A stretch of 64,000 nt of DNA, taken from assembly GCF_036013935.1 (NCBI RefSeq), contig NZ_CP107902.1, positions 1,116,001 to 1,180,000 on the forward strand, given 5' to 3'. A program made the position numbers and the translations under genes. The notes beneath the pieces are model-generated. The model was not told the origin of the DNA. It saw only the letters and a list, made by a program, of their open reading frames with translations, and did not search any database. How positions within the stretch are numbered: the stretch's first letter is position 1; the number at the start of each line of letters is the position of its first letter. The DNA is from Streptomyces sp. NBC_00461. GTDB lineage: Bacteria > Actinomycetota > Actinomycetes > Streptomycetales > Streptomycetaceae. Positions 60,927 to 64,000 of this stretch are shown here, piece by piece.

Positions 60927-61298
60927 TCACAGGGGCTGGGAGGTGGCCAGGATCTGGGCCACGACAGCAGCGATGATCTCCGCCGGGGTCTCCGTACCGA
61001 AGGACATCCGGTAGCCGGGAACGTTCGCGGTGCCGGTGACCGCGATCACCCAGCCCTCGCCCGTCACCCAGTCCTCGTCCGCGCCGCCGGGCCGGCCGTT
61101 CGGGAAGTAGCCGAGGTAGAACCGGCCGTCGTGCGAGCTGACGTGCACGTCGGCGCGGTCGTCGACGATGTGGGTGAAATCGGCCTCCGAGAACTGGTCG
61201 ACCACCTCCATCGCCTGACCGGCACCGAGCTTCCAGGAGCGGAGCCGCAGGGCCCCGACCGTGGTGGCGAATCCGGGTTGCGCCGCATCCAATGCCAC
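60927..61298 (-). CDS. DUF317-related protein
   Basis: The 123-residue protein (GTG 61298 behind AGAGAGG) ends with GYFPNGRPGGADEDWVTGEG and FGTETPAEIIAAVVAQILAT, which resemble DUF317 ends. With the two genes downstream it forms a three-gene minus operon. Function unknown. Confidence 0.6.
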   Translation of the reverse strand: MALDAAQPGFATTVGALRLRSWKLGAGQAMEVVDQFSEADFTHIVDDRADVHVSSHDGRFYLGYFPNGRPGGADEDWVTGEGWVIAVTGTANVPGYRMSFGTETPAEIIAAVVAQILATSQPL

Positions 61299-61471
61299 AG
61301 CATCACCTCTCTGACCTGGGGTTTTTCGGAAGGTCGTTCAGGTTGACATGCCGTTGCAGCGTCCACCAGTCCTTTGGGCGATCTTCTTGTCTGCCACCGG
61401 CGAACTTGTCCTTGGACAGCGATGTGGGATCTCTATCTCCGTGGCCGAATCTCACGACCGATGGCCAAGCG

Positions 61472-61487
61472 GTGGCCGATCGGCCAC
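61472..61487. promoter_or_regulatory. 16-bp perfect palindrome
   Basis: GTGGCCGATCGGCCAC lies in the 313-base gap between the DUF317 operon and the gene at 61612. It is a possible operator. TGTCCC/GGGACA arms at 61514-61536 lie close by. Confidence 0.4.
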
Positions 61488-61611
61488 GGATCTGAGATTG
61501 GTTGGTCAGCCCCTGTCCCGTCTCGCTGCTGGGACATGCCGTCTGTGCCAGGCGAGAGCGGATGGCCCGGGCCCTGTGGAAGAGCCACCGCGGCAGCGAG
61601 ATACTGAGGCC

Positions 61612-62370
61612 GTGGAGAGCGGACAGGTTCGCACGCTGCACTTTGCGGTCGAGTGGGTCGATCAACACCCGGTGACCTGGCTCGAAGGTGCCTTCCCCGC
61701 CTCGTACGAGGTCGAAGGTTGGAAGCTGACGCTCACCGAAACGAGGCTCGCCGCCGCGCCAGCTGCGCGGATGATCGAGGACGAGGCCCGCTCTGCCGTC
61801 ATGCCGCTACTGGATACTTGGTCGGCCGAGCTTGAAGTTGATCAGCGCCTCGTCGTGATGCTCTACTACCTCGGCGCTGACGTGGAGCCGGATACAACTG
61901 GCGCGAGGGGAACAGTTGCCAGCGCGGACTTCGCAACTGCGTCGGCCACAGCGTTCGACGCAACCATCGTCATTGAGCGCGACGCCCCTCCGCAGCCGGA
62001 CTGGTCCTGGCGGGACACAGACGTGACCAAGGCTGCGCGGACGATGTGCCTGCGTCCTCTGCGGAGCGGGACCCGACCGATTGCAGACGCCGCCTACTGG
62101 CTCTCGACCCACCTGAAGAAGTGGGCCGCCGACGGGGATCAGACTGCAGCCGAGCGGCTCAACGTGTCCTCGGGTTACTTCAACAAGGTCAGTCAGTTGG
62201 GTGCAAGAAGCGACGAGCGGAAGGTCTCCACGGCCTCACTGGCGCTGGCTGCGGAGGACAAGGAATCACTTAGGAGCGCAGTAGAAGTGCTCATCCGGCG
62301 GCTGCACTTGGCAGAGAGTGGCCTCCGCCCGGGCCAGCACCTGGACCTGTCCGATTGGCCGGCTTCGTAG
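61612..62370 (+). CDS. unrecognised protein, first gene of pair
   Basis: The 252-residue protein (GTG 61612) has an N-terminal domain LHFAVEWVDQHPVTWLEGAF and a C-terminal helical block that looks like a small HTH region: AAERLNVSSGYFNKVSQLGA then SLRSAVEVLIRRLHLAESG. No known family. It is followed 120 bases later by a possible nuclease gene on the same strand. Confidence 0.6.
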   Translation: MESGQVRTLHFAVEWVDQHPVTWLEGAFPASYEVEGWKLTLTETRLAAAPAARMIEDEARSAVMPLLDTWSAELEVDQRLVVMLYYLGADVEPDTTGARGTVASADFATASATAFDATIVIERDAPPQPDWSWRDTDVTKAARTMCLRPLRSGTRPIADAAYWLSTHLKKWAADGDQTAAERLNVSSGYFNKVSQLGARSDERKVSTASLALAAEDKESLRSAVEVLIRRLHLAESGLRPGQHLDLSDWPAS

Positions 62371-62490
62371 CGGTCCGGGCTGCCCCGGTGACCGGCTCGA
62401 AGACGACCCACGGGCAAGCACCTCGATTCGGGCGGGCCAGTCGGCCAAAACCGCTGGTGGGTTTGGGGGCGTAACCGGGATAGTGGCCCG

Positions 62491-63825
62491 GTGCCTGCGA
62501 AGTTGACCGATATGCCGCCTGACCGGCTGGATGCGCTGATCAAGCATCCCTTCCACCGGGAGAACGCCGAGGGGCTGATCAGGTTCATCCGCGATCTGCG
62601 GGAGTGTCACGGTCCCGAGGACTTCGTAGCCTTTCAGCACGACCTACTGACCGCCACGCTCGAAGCGAGTCATGCGCGTGCCGCGCGAAATCGGGTGATC
62701 AAGCGGCTCAAGAGGGGAGAGAAACTCCCCGCAGACGCGCCCGAGCTGGTAACGGGCAACCACCACGACGTGGACGACTGGCGGCTCGAGTCGGATGTCC
62801 TTGAGCGCATAGGCCGACAACTGCGTTCCGTGGGGGATGCCATGGCGTGGCGGGCATTTGGCTACGACCGCCGCTACATCCTCACCCTGCGACGGAACGA
62901 AGCGCCCGGCCCGATGACTTTCGCTAAGGAAGGCACCGTCCACGAGGTCCAGTTCATGCAGCAGCAGTGGAGCGAACACCGGCGCTTCGCGATGTTGCAT
63001 GACCTGACGAACTGCCTGCGCATCGGCGACGCGACTGTCTTCGACACCCCCGACGAGAACAACCTGCAGACCATCTACCTGCATGAGCTCAAAACAAACC
63101 CGAAACGGCGTGAGGGCGCCCAGCTCACACGGACCCGCATGGCGGCCGAGGCACTGGACGTGAACGGGCCGCTGCCCGGACCCGACAAAGCCCGTCTCAT
63201 CGAAACCGGCATACCGTACGCCAGCCACCTGTCGACCCTCCGCGACGCCTTCGCCTACGCCCACCAAGAGGGACTGAAGACGATGCGTGTGCCTGGGCAA
63301 CGCGCACTGCTCGCGCTCGACATCCCGGCGGCCGGCAACCGTTGGGGCCTACAGGAAGCCACACGACAGTTCCACTCCGCGTACGCGGCATTGCTGCGCC
63401 GCACCCGACTGACCGGACAGCAAATCTGCTTCGGCAGCGGTGACAACACCGCCCGCAACACGCTGGCCCCGCCATGGGGCATCTATCCCCTACAGCCTGC
63501 GGAGTGCGCCGGCCTGATCGCCGACGTTCTGGTTTTCACCGTGACGATGTCGTCCGACAACTTCATCGAGGAGCTACATAAAGCCGGCCTGAACGCCGAG
63601 TGGGTCCTGGCCGAAGGCGCCGACATGGCGCCCCTCCAGCCCGTCGTGGCAATCTACGGACATGGCCACCGCGTCGTGATGGCCCGTGCGGAAATCGAGC
63701 GGCTACTGCTGGAACTCACCGACCTTGGCACGTGGGCACGAGGAGTGGAACGTCTCCTTCAACTGGGCGTTGCAGGCTGGCAGCCGTGGCCTTACTTCAC
63801 TGACGAACACAAAGTCTGGGCATGA
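62491..63825 (+). CDS. unrecognised protein with possible nuclease motif
   Basis: The 444-residue protein (GTG 62491, weak ribosome site) contains IGDATVFDTPDENNLQ followed by TIYLHELKTNPKRREGAQL. The Asp...ELK pattern resembles a PD-(D/E)XK nuclease core around residues 185-205. The rest matches nothing I recognise. It may be the effector of a two-gene system with the upstream gene. Confidence 0.6.
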   Translation: MPAKLTDMPPDRLDALIKHPFHRENAEGLIRFIRDLRECHGPEDFVAFQHDLLTATLEASHARAARNRVIKRLKRGEKLPADAPELVTGNHHDVDDWRLESDVLERIGRQLRSVGDAMAWRAFGYDRRYILTLRRNEAPGPMTFAKEGTVHEVQFMQQQWSEHRRFAMLHDLTNCLRIGDATVFDTPDENNLQTIYLHELKTNPKRREGAQLTRTRMAAEALDVNGPLPGPDKARLIETGIPYASHLSTLRDAFAYAHQEGLKTMRVPGQRALLALDIPAAGNRWGLQEATRQFHSAYAALLRRTRLTGQQICFGSGDNTARNTLAPPWGIYPLQPAECAGLIADVLVFTVTMSSDNFIEELHKAGLNAEWVLAEGADMAPLQPVVAIYGHGHRVVMARAEIERLLLELTDLGTWARGVERLLQLGVAGWQPWPYFTDEHKVWA

Positions 63826-64000
63826 CACGGGGCGCAGCCCGCGCGCGAGGCCCGTGACCTGGCCGACCAGACCCGGGTGCGGGTCGGCGGACTGGCCAAG
63901 TACATCCAAAGGCCCCCGACGGCCAGGGGAGTTGCGTTCGGCGCCCTGGAAGATAAGACCGGCGTGATCAACCTGGTCTTCTCTCCTCCGGTCTGGGAAC
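63826..64000 (+). pseudogene. DnaE2-like (error-prone polymerase) C-terminal fragment
   Basis: Directly after the previous stop, in the same frame, the sequence reads QTRVRVGGLAKYIQRPPTAR and GVAFGALEDKTGVINLVFSP. This resembles the OB-fold end of DnaE2/ImuC (RQRPxTAxGV ... LEDExGxxNV). No start precedes it, so it is a decapitated fragment unless the window edge hides more. It suggests the 62491 gene was inserted into, or recombined with, a dnaE2 locus. Confidence 0.6.

Overview
The window is high-GC actinobacterial DNA and most likely comes from Streptomyces or a close relative. The evidence is strong third-position G/C bias, GTG and TTG starts behind GGAGG-type ribosome sites, DUF317, WhiB and DUF2637 proteins, MMPL and MAB_1171c-type membrane proteins, and a 31-nt piece that matches my recollection of the 3' end of Streptomyces RNase P RNA. 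I see no tRNA, rRNA or CRISPR array.

Left third (1-28 kb): a catabolic region. It opens with a broken MoxR / alpha-beta hydrolase / CoxE-type junction. Then come acyl-CoA genes: a paired hot-dog hydratase, a fused two-domain acyl-CoA dehydrogenase, a thiolase, SDRs, a DUF35 protein with an Ltp2-like non-decarboxylating thiolase, two VOC proteins, a fused acyl-CoA carboxyltransferase, two aldehyde dehydrogenases, two CoA-transferases, an enoyl-CoA hydratase and two amidohydrolases. Redox partners are an FprA-like reductase, a 7Fe-type ferredoxin, a 3Fe-4S-type ferredoxin, a second ferredoxin reductase and a mycofactocin-type SDR. The dehydrogenase + MaoC pair + DUF35 + Ltp2-like set resembles the steroid side-chain retro-aldol module (ChsE1E2/ChsH1H2/Ltp2), so oxidation and C-C cleavage of a branched or alicyclic acyl-CoA is the best guess; the substrate is unknown. 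A 20-bp motif close to ATACCGTATGACTTACAGTA recurs upstream of at least six units, including the TetR gene at 6457-7164, and suggests one regulon.

Middle (28-45 kb): a patchwork of small operons and wrecked mobile elements. It holds a TetR/SDR/methylglyoxal synthase/MMPL operon, a TetR/SnoaL pair, an MFS exporter and another TetR gene. Around them lie a short inverted-repeat element, an IS6-type transposase tail, an IS21 istB with two compensating frameshifts, a GH32 tail, two broken DUF2637 genes (one split by an IS481-type element) and an intact-looking IS110 recombinase with a structured leader that could encode a bridge RNA.

Right (45-64 kb): a mobilizable or integrative island. The rnpB 3'-end fragment at 44,994-45,024 may be an attachment-site scar. 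It is followed by a coupled XRE / ImmA-type protease / MAB_1171c membrane protein / amidase cassette. Next are mobility genes: a winged-helix protein with an internal palindromic repeat array, a zinc-finger protein, WhiB, a membrane protein whose tail is built on GGGGACCG palindromes, MobC with four consecutive hairpins in its 5' coding part, and a relaxase. Cargo follows: a lipoprotein, a PD-(D/E)XK-like nuclease, DUF317 proteins and an unrecognised two-gene cassette with a possible nuclease motif. The window ends in a DnaE2-like C-terminal fragment. No integrase or FtsK/TraB translocase is in the window.
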